Assembly (NCBI GenBank): GCA_035552155.1
Contig: DASZLX010000009.1
Location: forward strand, 1-64,000
Reading direction: 5' to 3'
Source: DASXHY01 sp035552155
GTDB taxonomy: Bacteria; Verrucomicrobiota; Verrucomicrobiia; Limisphaerales; DASXHY01
DNA length: 64,000 bases
Under the pieces are notes generated by a model. It was given only the letters and a program-made list of their open reading frames with translations, made no database searches and was not told the origin of the DNA. Every line of letters starts with the position of its first letter. Positions within the stretch are counted from its first letter, which is position 1. Made by a program: the position numbers and the translations under genes. This document shows, piece by piece, positions 24,663 to 33,101 of this stretch.

Positions 24663-27545
24663 TTATCCAACGACGATATTAATCAGCTTCTTCGGCACGA
24701 TGATGATTTTCTTAATCGTCTTGCCGTCGATAAAGGGCTTCGCTTTCTCGGACGCTTTCGCGGCGGCTTCGAGCGTGGCATTGTCGGCATCGATGGCGGC
24801 TTTAATCACATCGCGCAACTTGCCGTTGACCTGCACGGGAATTTCGAGCGTGTCTTCCACCAGCAATGCGGAATCGAACTTCGGCCACTCGGCGTAGGAG
24901 AGTGATGCGGAGGAGAGTGATGCGGAGGAGAGTGATGAGTGATGAGTGATGAGTGATGAGTGGAGTTTAGCCCAAAGCTCTTCCGCAACGTGCGGGGCGA
25001 AGGGGGCGAGCAAAATCAAGAAGTCGCGGAGCACGGAAATCGGTTTCGTTTCCCACGTCATGGCTTCGTTGACGAAAACCATCATGGCGGAAATGGCGGT
25101 GTTGAAGCGCATGCCATCGAGGTCTTCCGTGACTTTTTTGATGGTGGCATGAAGTGTCTTCAATTGCGCTGGCGTGGCGGGAACGTCTTTGATCGTCAGA
25201 TTCAGTTTTAGAATGTCCAACAATTCTCTACATCTCTGCGTCTCTGCGGTGGTTTCCGCCTGCTCGAATTCGGTCTCGCTTTGTTCATCCACAAACAGGC
25301 GCCAGACGCGGCCGAGAAAGCGATACACGCCTTCCACGCCTTTCGTGTTCCACGGTTTGGACATTTCCAACGGACCCATGAACATTTCGTAAAGGCGAAA
25401 GGCATCGGCGCCGTACTCCACGAGGATGTCGTCTGGATTCACCACGTTGCCGCGCGATTTGGACATCTTCTGACCGTCTTCGCCGAGAATCAGGCCTTGA
25501 TTGACCAATTTGAAAAACGGTTCGCGCGTGGAGACGTAGCCAAGGTCAAACAAGACTTTGTGCCAGAAGCGGGCGTAGAGGAGGTGCAACACGGCGTGTT
25601 CGGTGCCGCCGACGTAGAGGTCGACGCCGGGCGTCTCGTAGCCGCCGACGTGAGGCGGCGGATTGGTCGATTTATCCGCCTCGTTACCTCGGCGGCTACC
25701 CATCCAATAATTTTCCGCGTCTTTGCTGACGAAGGCGTTTGGATTTTTCGCATCGAGATAACGCAAATAATACCAGCACGAGCCGGCCCATTGGGGCATG
25801 GTGTTCGTCTCGCGCGTCGAACCGTCCGGCAAATTGACCCAATCCTGCGCGCGGGCGAGCGGCGGCTGGCCATCGGGCGTGGGCTTGTAATCGTCGAGCT
25901 TCGGCGGAAGGACGGGCAAGGCGCTTTCCGGCAGGGCTTCGTGGTAAAGATTTCCGCTCGCGTCGCGTTTCCAAACTATTGGGAACGGCTCGCCCCAATA
26001 ACGCTGGCGGCTGAAGAGCCAATCGCGGAGTTTGTAATTGATGGTCTTTTTTCCGAAGCCCCTGGATTCGAGCCAGGCGGTGATTTTCGTTTTGGCTTCG
26101 GCGGTGGTGAGGCCGTCGAGCGAGATTTCGGCATTGGTGGAATTGACCACGGTTCCGTCGTCCGTGAAACCGTGCCAATCCGTTTTGGAATCGGGCGGTT
26201 GAACAACCTGTACAATCGGGAGATTGAATTTCTCCGCAAATTCGAAGTCGCGTGTGTCGTGGCCGGGAACCGCCATGATTGCACCGGTGCCATAACTGGC
26301 GAGCACGTAATCGGCGATCCAAATGGGAACTTGTTGTTTGGTGACGGGATTTATCGCGTACGCGCCGGTGAAGACGCCGGTCTTGTCCTTCGCCAATTCG
26401 GTGCGTTCGAGGTCGGATTTTTTCGTAACGTCCGCTTTATATTTGGCGACTGCATCCCGTTGTTCGGGAGTGGTTATCTGATCAACGAGTTTATGCTCGG
26501 GGGCGAGCACCATGTAGGTCGCGCCAAAGAGCGTATCCGGGCGCGTGGTGAAAACGGTGATTTGCGATTCGGAATTGGAAATTTGAAAATGGACTTCCGC
26601 GCCTTCGCTCCTGCCAATCCAGTTCCGCTGCATTTCCTTGAGCGACTCGGGCCAGTCGATGGTGTCGAGATCGGACAAGAGGCGCTCGGCGAAGGCGGTG
26701 ATGCGGAGCATCCATTGGCGCATGGGCTTGCGTACGACGGGAAAGCCGCCGACTTCGCTTTTACCGTCCACGACTTCTTCATTGGCGAGCACGGTGCCGA
26801 GTTGTTCGCACCACCAGACGGGAGCTTCGGTCACGAAAGCGAGGCGTTTTCCCGCGAGGAACAAATTGCGCGCTTGTGATCTGGCAGTTTCTTTTAAACT
26901 TAACCAGCCCTCATGCGTTCCCACGAGGAACGCATTATTTTTCCATTCGTTTTTGCGGGTTGGATTCTCCGAAAGGGCATCCTCGAGCAATTCGATAGGC
27001 TGGGCTTTATTTAATTCGGGATCGAAATAGCTGTTATACAGCTTCAGAAAAATCCATTGCGACCATTTGAAATATTCCGGATCGGTGGTGTCCACTTCGC
27101 GCGTCCAATCGTAGCTGAAACCGAGCGATTTTATCTGGCGTTTGAACGTGGCGATGTTGGTCTCGGTGGTTTTGCGCGGATGCTGGCCGGTCTTGATGGC
27201 GTATTGTTCTGCGGGCAAGCCGAAGGCGTCCCAGCCCATCGGGTGCAGCACATGGCGGCCGCGGGCGCGTTGATAGCGCGCGAGAATATCCGTGGCGGTG
27301 TAGCCTTCCGGGTGACCGACGTGGAGGCCGGCGCCGGAGGGGTAGGGGAACATGTCGAGGATGTAATATTTCGGCGGGGGCTGATGACCAGCGGCCATGG
27401 CGTCACCGCCGTGGCGTTGCGCGAAGGGATGATTTTCAGGAACCACTTCGCCCGGGTTCCAGGCGCGAAAAGTCTGCTGCTCGTCCCAATGCTGCTGCCA
27501 TTTGGGTTCGATCAAATGAAACGGATATTGCCGGCGTCCTGACAT
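24663..27545 (-). CDS. leuS: Leucyl-tRNA synthetase with repeat-derived insertions
   Basis: Class I synthetase charging tRNA-Leu. HIGH-type motif PYPSGAGLHVGH near residue 85, the CP1 editing domain (about 240-440, with GTGAIMAVPGHD), the ENYW...VDLYVGGTEHAVLHLLYARF catalytic segment and KMSKS as QKMSKSRGN (about 715). 960 residues, longer than the usual 820-880. Part of the excess is two insertions: about residues 616-636, encoded by palindromic element B, and about 862-884 (Ser/His/Leu-rich), encoded by a low-complexity GTGATGA/GATGCGGAG array. Both keep the frame. ATG at 27545 starts the conserved N-terminus; the open frame to 27842 crosses repeats and is not used. Confidence 0.95.
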   Translation of the reverse strand: MSGRRQYPFHLIEPKWQQHWDEQQTFRAWNPGEVVPENHPFAQRHGGDAMAAGHQPPPKYYILDMFPYPSGAGLHVGHPEGYTATDILARYQRARGRHVLHPMGWDAFGLPAEQYAIKTGQHPRKTTETNIATFKRQIKSLGFSYDWTREVDTTDPEYFKWSQWIFLKLYNSYFDPELNKAQPIELLEDALSENPTRKNEWKNNAFLVGTHEGWLSLKETARSQARNLFLAGKRLAFVTEAPVWWCEQLGTVLANEEVVDGKSEVGGFPVVRKPMRQWMLRITAFAERLLSDLDTIDWPESLKEMQRNWIGRSEGAEVHFQISNSESQITVFTTRPDTLFGATYMVLAPEHKLVDQITTPEQRDAVAKYKADVTKKSDLERTELAKDKTGVFTGAYAINPVTKQQVPIWIADYVLASYGTGAIMAVPGHDTRDFEFAEKFNLPIVQVVQPPDSKTDWHGFTDDGTVVNSTNAEISLDGLTTAEAKTKITAWLESRGFGKKTINYKLRDWLFSRQRYWGEPFPIVWKRDASGNLYHEALPESALPVLPPKLDDYKPTPDGQPPLARAQDWVNLPDGSTRETNTMPQWAGSCWYYLRYLDAKNPNAFVSKDAENYWMGSRRGNEADKSTNPPPHVGGYETPGVDLYVGGTEHAVLHLLYARFWHKVLFDLGYVSTREPFFKLVNQGLILGEDGQKMSKSRGNVVNPDDILVEYGADAFRLYEMFMGPLEMSKPWNTKGVEGVYRFLGRVWRLFVDEQSETEFEQAETTAETQRCRELLDILKLNLTIKDVPATPAQLKTLHATIKKVTEDLDGMRFNTAISAMMVFVNEAMTWETKPISVLRDFLILLAPFAPHVAEELWAKLHSSLITHHSSLSSASLSSASLSYAEWPKFDSALLVEDTLEIPVQVNGKLRDVIKAAIDADNATLEAAAKASEKAKPFIDGKTIKKIIIVPKKLINIVVG
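24896..24962. repeat. Low-complexity repeat array inside leuS
   Basis: Three AGTGATGCGGAGG-like units lead into four tandem GTGATGA heptamers. Read as leuS it encodes a Ser/Leu/Ala/His-rich peptide between ELWAK and YAEWPK in the anticodon-binding domain. The same heptamer occurs at 37304-37327 and 48464-48487. Confidence 0.85.
25638..25699. repeat. 62-bp palindromic element, copy B, in frame inside leuS
   Basis: Begins GTAGCCGCCGACGTGAGGCG and ends with its near complement CGAGG-reversed arm CTCGGCGGCTAC. The arms pair over about 26 bp with few mismatches. Read in leuS it encodes about 21 residues (SRRGNEADKS, TNPPPHVGGYE) between NYWMG and TPGVDLY, where other LeuRS proteins go straight from the W to the VD of the catalytic core. 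Confidence 0.85.
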
Positions 27546-27642
27546 AAGTCCGAGTGAACATAAACAATCGGGTTCGCAGATAGCAAGAAAGGCGTGAGGC
27601 CCAAGGCGGATCCATGCAGGACGGATGTCGAGTGACGTGGTA

Positions 27643-27771
27643 AGTTCCAAATCCCAAATTCCAAGTTCCAGAGAAATTCCAAATTCCAAGTTCCAAAAAC
27701 GCTGGTGGAAGCGAGCGCCGGAATTGGGGCTTGAAGCTTCTCTGGTGCTTGGAATTTGGGATTTGGAGCTT
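27643..27771. repeat. Inverted TTCCAAATCCC-type repeat upstream of leuS
   Basis: Left side (27643-27697) has five TTCCAA units spaced about 8-14 nt (TTCCAAATCCCAAATTCCAAG). Right side (27745-27771) has CTTGGAATTTGGGATTTGGAG, the reverse complement. It lies in the divergent leuS/pseudopilin region (27546-27909) that should also hold both promoters. No other gene is seen there. Confidence 0.75.
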
Positions 27772-27909
27772 TTCCCGCTGTCCCGGCGCGCACTTCTTAG
27801 GATAACCTTCGGCGTTCGTCGACGTCCCCCGGCAGGCCTCAAAAATACTTTTCAGCCATTAAGAATGTGCTATGGTGCTCAAGCGTCCCATTAAGGCGCA
27901 CTCATTTTC

Positions 27910-28818
27910 ATGAGCGTTCCGCCAGCATGTAAAACTTCCAACCCGAGACGCGGGAACGCATTCACTTTGACTGAATTGCTGGTGGTCGTTGCCATTATTG
28001 CCATCATTGCCAGCCTGATTCTTCCGGCATTGGCGCGGGCAAAGGAGCGGGCGCACAGCGCTTTATGCCTGAATAACACGCGGCAGCTCACCTTTGCCTG
28101 GACGATTTATGCGGATGAACATAACGGGGTGCTGGCTTATAATCTGGGCCGAAGCTCTCGGATTTCGACCCCGTTGCCAGCCATTGCCGGCCCGCAGATG
28201 TCGGACAATTGGGTGAATAATATTCTCGATTGGGAAACGAATCCCGACGACACGAACACCGCCGCGGTGATTGGGACGGGCCTCGGTCCTTACACCGGCA
28301 ACTCCGCTGCTTTGTATCATTGCCCGTCCGATAATGTCCTCAGTGACCTCCAGCGCAATGCCGGCTGGGCGGCGCGCGTGCGCAGTTATTCCATGAATGC
28401 CATGATCGGCGACGCGGGAAATTTTTCCAGGACCGGCGTCAATGTGAACAACACGAATTACGTGCAATTTTTCAAGACGTTCAACATCCCGCAACCGGCG
28501 GACATCTTTGTTTTCCTGGATGAGCATCCGGACAGCATCGATGACGGTTATTTTTTGAACGTTGACGATGATTGGGCGCCCAAATGGACTGACTTGCCGG
28601 CTTCATTTCACGATGGCGGGGCGAATTTTTCATTTGCCGACGGCCATTCCGAGTATCATCACTGGCGCAACGCCAGCACGAAACAGCCGGCGCTGGCTTA
28701 CGGCATCAACCCGAAACTTCCGATGCCCATCACTGACGGAGTGCAGGATTTCTCGTGGGTCCTTTCAAGGATGAGCATTGAACGGGATTATCCCAAGTCC
28801 TCGGACACCTCGAATTAG
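27910..28818 (+). CDS. Prepilin-type protein with H-X9-DG C-terminal motif
   Basis: Type II secretion/type IV pseudopilin-like protein. Residues about 17-40 form the class III signal and hydrophobic helix: GNAFTLTELLVVVAIIAIIA, with Glu at +5 of the processing site. The C-terminal domain ends with the H-X9-DG motif (His in FHDGG, then DG of FADG) followed by EYHHW, the hallmark of very numerous Planctomycete/Verrucomicrobial proteins. The second Met start is not required; ATG at 27910. 302 residues. Function of individual members is unknown. Convergent with the anti-sigma gene. Confidence 0.9.
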   Translation: MSVPPACKTSNPRRGNAFTLTELLVVVAIIAIIASLILPALARAKERAHSALCLNNTRQLTFAWTIYADEHNGVLAYNLGRSSRISTPLPAIAGPQMSDNWVNNILDWETNPDDTNTAAVIGTGLGPYTGNSAALYHCPSDNVLSDLQRNAGWAARVRSYSMNAMIGDAGNFSRTGVNVNNTNYVQFFKTFNIPQPADIFVFLDEHPDSIDDGYFLNVDDDWAPKWTDLPASFHDGGANFSFADGHSEYHHWRNASTKQPALAYGINPKLPMPITDGVQDFSWVLSRMSIERDYPKSSDTSN

Positions 28819-28866
28819 CGGCGTCTCGCCCCTGAGAATCGAAACGCATGGGGGATGCACGAGCCA

Positions 28867-29640
28867 CTAAAGCACGGCGCTCGCCGGAAGGAATTTGCTG
28901 AGGAATTGTGCGTCGCCTTCCGCAGCCAGCACGTAGGTCCTGCCGCCGGCGGTCCAGCTTGCGGTTATAAGACCATCCGCCTTTGCGAGAGTGGGAGTGC
29001 TTGTCGCAGGGGTATCCGAAGCGGCGGATCGGTCCGTAATAAATAACCACAAATCGGATTGCCGGTTGGGGGCCAGCGGCCGACCGCTTTGGAAACAAAT
29101 CATGGAAACCGGCTTGCCCTGCCAGGTGGTGGCTACGCAACCCGCCGCCCGAGCGTTCTTTTCCAGGTCCACCGGCAGCACGTAATCCGCAATGGCGCTC
29201 TTTTGACCGAGGAACATCCGGATTTGGTCCAGGTTATTGGTGGTCAGATCCATGTAATAGCCGCGCACAGCCTGGCTGTCCATGTAACTGCGGTAGGCGG
29301 CAAAATCGTGCGGTTCGCGCGGGCGCCAGTGTTGTTGAATGTTAAAAGCCACGAGGGCCACGATGGCGAAGGCGCCGGCGGCCAGAACCGCTCGCTGCCA
29401 AACCGGGGTGCGATGAATGGGACGCTCGGCGATGATTTGTTCCTTCAAACCTTCCGGGACTGAAATCTGCCGGAACTTGGAGCGCAACGCCGAATAAAGC
29501 GCGCAATGGTTCGCAAACCAGGTTTTCAAGTCCTCATCCCGTTCGCACAGTTCCAGGGCTTCGATGAAAGCAGGATCGGCGGCATCCGCGGTGCCGGGCC
29601 GGTAGAGCTTTAGAATTTCTTTTGCCTGGTCGTTATTCAT
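28867..29640 (-). CDS. Putative transmembrane anti-sigma factor
   Basis: 257 residues. N-terminal cytoplasmic helical region (about 1-75) that would bind the sigma factor, one membrane helix at about 83-100, and a periplasmic domain with strands. It overlaps the 3' end of the ECF sigma gene by 8 bp, so the pair is translationally coupled. No zinc-binding HxxxCxxC motif is present. The C-terminal half includes GCVATTWQGKPVSMICF and YVLAAEGD, a pattern I have seen in verrucomicrobial anti-sigma-like proteins. Role inferred from topology and coupling. Confidence 0.75.
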   Translation of the reverse strand: MNNDQAKEILKLYRPGTADAADPAFIEALELCERDEDLKTWFANHCALYSALRSKFRQISVPEGLKEQIIAERPIHRTPVWQRAVLAAGAFAIVALVAFNIQQHWRPREPHDFAAYRSYMDSQAVRGYYMDLTTNNLDQIRMFLGQKSAIADYVLPVDLEKNARAAGCVATTWQGKPVSMICFQSGRPLAPNRQSDLWLFITDRSAASDTPATSTPTLAKADGLITASWTAGGRTYVLAAEGDAQFLSKFLPASAVL

Positions 29641-30157
29641 TTTTTCTTTCGGGATGGTCGGCTCGTTCGCCGCGGGTCAGAATCGATTGCAATTGGCCGA
29701 TGCCCCGGGCCATGCGTGATTTTACGGTGCCAATGGGAATGTCGAGAATGCCCGCGATTTCCTTGTAGGAGCAATCTTCCAGGTAAAAGAGCGCGACGGG
29801 CGCCTGGTAGATTTCATCCACCTGCTTCAAGGCGTGGAGCACCTGGCCGGAGTCCAGTTGGTTCACGGTCGCGGGCGAGAGCGTGGGTAAATCCATCGGA
29901 ACTTCCTCCAATTCATAATGCGGAAAGCGTGTCTGGCGCCGCCGACTTTCCAAAAACGCGCGGTGCAAGGTGGTGAACAGCCAGGTCTTCACTTTCGTCT
30001 GATCCCGCAACTGATGGCCTTTGGTCGCCCACACATAAAAAGTCTGCTGCGTCAGGTCGCAGGCGTCGGCCTCGGAGTGGGTAAGGCTGAAAGCGAATTG
30101 ATAGAGCGGCTGGTAAAAGCTCGCCACTACGCTTTCAAAATCAACAACTGAGGCCAT
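29633..30157 (-). CDS. RNA polymerase sigma factor, ECF subfamily
   Basis: 174 residues. Region 2 about 10-75 (YQFAFSLTHSEADACDLTQQTFYVW, with the DLTQQTF core and VKTWLFTTLHRAF), region 4 about 115-165 (APVALFYLEDCSYKEIAGILDIPIGTVKSRMARG, a clean HTH). Coupled with the downstream anti-sigma gene. ATG at 30157. A 30-codon frame overlaps its start from upstream. It lies downstream of the cytochrome-barrel genes on the same strand, but a 509-bp gap separates them. Confidence 0.93.
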   Translation of the reverse strand: MASVVDFESVVASFYQPLYQFAFSLTHSEADACDLTQQTFYVWATKGHQLRDQTKVKTWLFTTLHRAFLESRRRQTRFPHYELEEVPMDLPTLSPATVNQLDSGQVLHALKQVDEIYQAPVALFYLEDCSYKEIAGILDIPIGTVKSRMARGIGQLQSILTRGERADHPERKNE

Positions 30158-30666
30158 ACGTTAAGAGCATCATTATTAGGAGCAACCAATAGGCAAAAGG
30201 TTCCTCCGGTTCCGTGGTTTCTCCAGTGTGCATCAGGCATTTCTGTGTTTCGAGCCGAAAATTCCACCGGAACAAAAGCGTGCCGGCAATGCTCTTATTA
30301 GCATGGGCCGCACCACCAATGGTCAACAATGGCTTCGCTTCGTGCATTGCGGCGGCGCCCGCCGCACAACGTGGTCGCGTTTCCTCTTGCGCCGGCGGCG
30401 GTTGCACATTGTGTTCGCGCCCATTGCTTTCTGGATTCAACCGGTGCGCTACGCGGCTCGCTCTCACGTTCGCATTCGTGCCGCGCGCCCGGGCAGCGCC
30501 GGCGTCCCGCCGGCCAATTCCTAACCGAATCCACGCTGCCGGAGTTGGGCGCAAAGGAGTAATGGCAGAATGGAAAACGCGGCCGCCCAAAAAATCCGCC
30601 GTTGAACAGTGAGGTGCATCAACTCTTCGAGCTCAAATGCCCGATTCGGAGATCGGCGTTGCCCGA
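30158..30666. other. Long intergenic region with a possible short leader ORF
   Basis: About 509 bp between the ECF sigma gene and the barrel gene, both minus-strand. A 30-codon minus-strand frame (30141-30233) encodes an acidic start and one hydrophobic helix (YWLLLIMMLLTYGL) and overlaps the sigma start by 17 bp. The rest is GC-rich with a GCCGGCG/CGCCGGC hairpin at about 30498-30514. No convincing gene. Confidence 0.35.
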
Positions 30667-33069
30667 CTACGGCAGGCGAAGGTTTAACGTGGCGAAAACT
30701 GTGTGGGCGCGAAAATCAGCCGCGCCGCCGCTGCTGGGCTCGTGGTAATAATCGAAGTTATATTGCAACCGCGCGGTGACATTTTTTCCAAACCGGCGTG
30801 CCAGCGCCGCCTCCACGCCGTGCTCCTGATAACGAATGTCCACCGGCACGACCGTGGGGCCATTTTTTTGAGCGTAGCTGGCTTCGGAAAAATTCCAGCC
30901 GAGGGAGAAATCCGCGTTCTGGCTTAACACATAAGTGCTGCTTGCATCGGCGCTGTAGGTATCACCGTGATAAGGTCCGATGGTTGGCGAATGGCTGTTT
31001 AAATCGCGGGTCTGGGACGGCTCGTAGGAAAACGAGCCGGTGAAATAGACGCGGGGATGAGGCGTGAGGACGGTGGCGATCGAATAAATTTCCGACTCGA
31101 AACGCCCGGTCAACGTATTTCCGGCCGGGGAAAACACTACGTGCGAAGTGACGTTAGAGGCGGCATTGGCGTCATCGCGAAAATCGGTGGTGAGAAACTG
31201 GCAGGACAAGGTTGTTTTCAACCAGTTGCACGGGCGCACGACCAGTTTGGTTTCGGTTTCATCCGTGAGTAGTTCCCGCGAGCGGAAAAAATCCGGATAA
31301 CCGCCGGCATCGGGCTGCGGCGGCCCCGTGCGCGGATAATGGCTGTCGTTTTCGTAGCGGCGATAATGCGCGCTGAAGGTCATCCATCGCCAGGGCGAAG
31401 TGCTGAAGCCGACGCGAAAATCGGTTAGCTGGCTGGAGAAATCGGTATTCTCCGCAAAATTTCCCGTCGATTGGAGATCGCTGTCAGTTTGTCCGATGCT
31501 GTCCTGTTCGAGGCGCACTTCGGCAAAGAGCACCGTGAAGGGAATTTTCGTGTAGCGCAGGGCGGCGGTTTCCATGGCGGACCGTTCATCGTAGTCGGCG
31601 TTCAAGGTGGTGGAGACAATTGCCAGCGTGAGGGGCGGAGTGCGGCTGAAAGGAATTTCATTCAGGTTTCCCGATCCGAAACCCTGTTGCCGCGTCCACT
31701 CGGTTTGGGCGCCGCCCGAAAGCGTCAACCCGTCAAAGGGCCCGAGCAGCAGGTTCACATTGGCGACGTGCGATTCCCTTTCCAGTGTGATGCTTGGCGC
31801 GGAACCGGCAAACGACGTATTGAAAAACCTGGTCACGTTCGTGAAGCTCGAGTCGGCATCCAAATGACTGTAGAGATAGCCGGCCGAGGCAAACATCCAA
31901 TTCTTGAACTGTTTCTCCAGGCGGATGGTGTTGGCTCCCTGGAAATAGTGGTCGGTTTCATCCACATTCTGGGACAATGGGCCGCGGGCCCCTGAATTGG
32001 TATAATGCGTGTTGAGGCTGTAAAATTCCCCGCGAAACCGGTCTTCTATGGTGACGCCCTTGACCTCGGCATCGAGATCAAACTTTAGAACGTGCGTGCC
32101 CTCTCGCAGACCCCGACTGGCGGGCCCGATATTCCGCGCGTCGGCGGCCGTGCCGGCCACGCCCCAGGCGGTGCTGGCTTCATCACCTCGTTTGTAGTCG
32201 TATTCATAACCAAATACCAGGCGCGGCCAATGAGGCAGGCTGACGCCGAAGTCAACCCACGCTTTGCCGAGCGTCAGGTGCAGATCCTGATCCAGGCTCA
32301 ACGCTTCGGGCGTGGAAGCCGCGTGACGAAAGCCGCCGAGATTGTCATAGTACTTCCGATATTCCTCCCAGCCGGAGTGAATGAAGCCGAGGTCGGTCTG
32401 CTCGATCGAAAGATCAATTTTGTGGTCGTCTCTCAAAGCATGGCCCGAAAGCAAAACTGCCGTGTCCGGTCCGGTTTGTTGGAACAGTTGGAATTCTCCA
32501 AGCCCACCGTTCACTCCCTCCGGCCGCCAGTTCAATTCGCGGAATTTTTTTGCGTCTCCGCTGACAGTTGTTCCGCCGACGACGGGCGAGAAAGAAACCG
32601 AATACAAATTCGTGGGTGGAGCACTGTTCCAGGGCGCGCCCTGGTCAATCCAAGCCCGCAACAAGCCAATTTGTGCCGCGGTCAACGGTTCGCCTTTTCC
32701 TTCGGGCGGCATTTGCATGTCCTCGACCAATCCGGCAGTGAAATGAATCAGGGGACTCTTCGCGCTGTTGCCCGGCACAATATCGACTCCGTCATCGCCA
32801 CCTTTAAGCGCCGTCGCGCGACTGTCGAGGCGGAAGCCGCTCTTGGGTTTGGCGGGGCCGTGACAGCGCAGGCAGGAGGTGTCGAAAATGGGTTGGATAT
32901 CCCTGGCGAAATCGATCCGGTTCGTGGAGGCAGGCGGAAGCTGGGATTCGTCGATTTTTGATTCGGCAGTCTTGGGTTCGGCGAGAAGTGTGCCGCATGA
33001 AAGCAACAGAACTCCGGCAACGCGCGCAACCCGGCTCGCGAGGTGGGAACCATTCGGCCCATGGCGCAT
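30667..33069 (-). CDS. PSCyt1-type cytochrome c domain fused to an outer-membrane beta-barrel
   Basis: Probable porin half of a trans-outer-membrane electron conduit. Signal peptide about 1-30. Residues about 52-145 form a PSCyt1 (planctomycete cytochrome c) domain with one heme site CLRCH (66-70) and a probable distal Met in DMQMPPEG. Residues about 150-800 are alternating amphipathic strands with short turns and longer acidic loops, like MtrB/PioB-type barrels (GYEYDYKRGD, FGVSLPHWPRL, SAHYRRYENDSHYP). It follows a multiheme cytochrome gene by 32 bp. The ATG at 33069 is chosen; an open frame to 33480 overlaps that gene antiparallel in reading and lacks a signal. No extracellular multiheme cytochrome gene is adjacent. 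Confidence 0.82.
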   Translation of the reverse strand: MRHGPNGSHLASRVARVAGVLLLSCGTLLAEPKTAESKIDESQLPPASTNRIDFARDIQPIFDTSCLRCHGPAKPKSGFRLDSRATALKGGDDGVDIVPGNSAKSPLIHFTAGLVEDMQMPPEGKGEPLTAAQIGLLRAWIDQGAPWNSAPPTNLYSVSFSPVVGGTTVSGDAKKFRELNWRPEGVNGGLGEFQLFQQTGPDTAVLLSGHALRDDHKIDLSIEQTDLGFIHSGWEEYRKYYDNLGGFRHAASTPEALSLDQDLHLTLGKAWVDFGVSLPHWPRLVFGYEYDYKRGDEASTAWGVAGTAADARNIGPASRGLREGTHVLKFDLDAEVKGVTIEDRFRGEFYSLNTHYTNSGARGPLSQNVDETDHYFQGANTIRLEKQFKNWMFASAGYLYSHLDADSSFTNVTRFFNTSFAGSAPSITLERESHVANVNLLLGPFDGLTLSGGAQTEWTRQQGFGSGNLNEIPFSRTPPLTLAIVSTTLNADYDERSAMETAALRYTKIPFTVLFAEVRLEQDSIGQTDSDLQSTGNFAENTDFSSQLTDFRVGFSTSPWRWMTFSAHYRRYENDSHYPRTGPPQPDAGGYPDFFRSRELLTDETETKLVVRPCNWLKTTLSCQFLTTDFRDDANAASNVTSHVVFSPAGNTLTGRFESEIYSIATVLTPHPRVYFTGSFSYEPSQTRDLNSHSPTIGPYHGDTYSADASSTYVLSQNADFSLGWNFSEASYAQKNGPTVVPVDIRYQEHGVEAALARRFGKNVTARLQYNFDYYHEPSSGGAADFRAHTVFATLNLRLP

Positions 33070-33101
33070 CCGAAATCCCCTGGCAGTGGCGTGAGGGTGT
33101 T

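Noticed and set aside
25281..26879. A 532-codon open frame on the plus strand opposite leuS
   Set aside because: It is the antisense of a strongly supported synthetase, has no recognisable domain, and reflects GC-rich codon bias. The same holds for long antisense frames at 3067-4035 and 37736-39100.
27546..27842. N-terminal extension of leuS to 27842
   Set aside because: It would translate the TTCCAAATCCC repeats before the conserved LeuRS start (QYPFHLIEPKWQ); no synthetase has such an extension.
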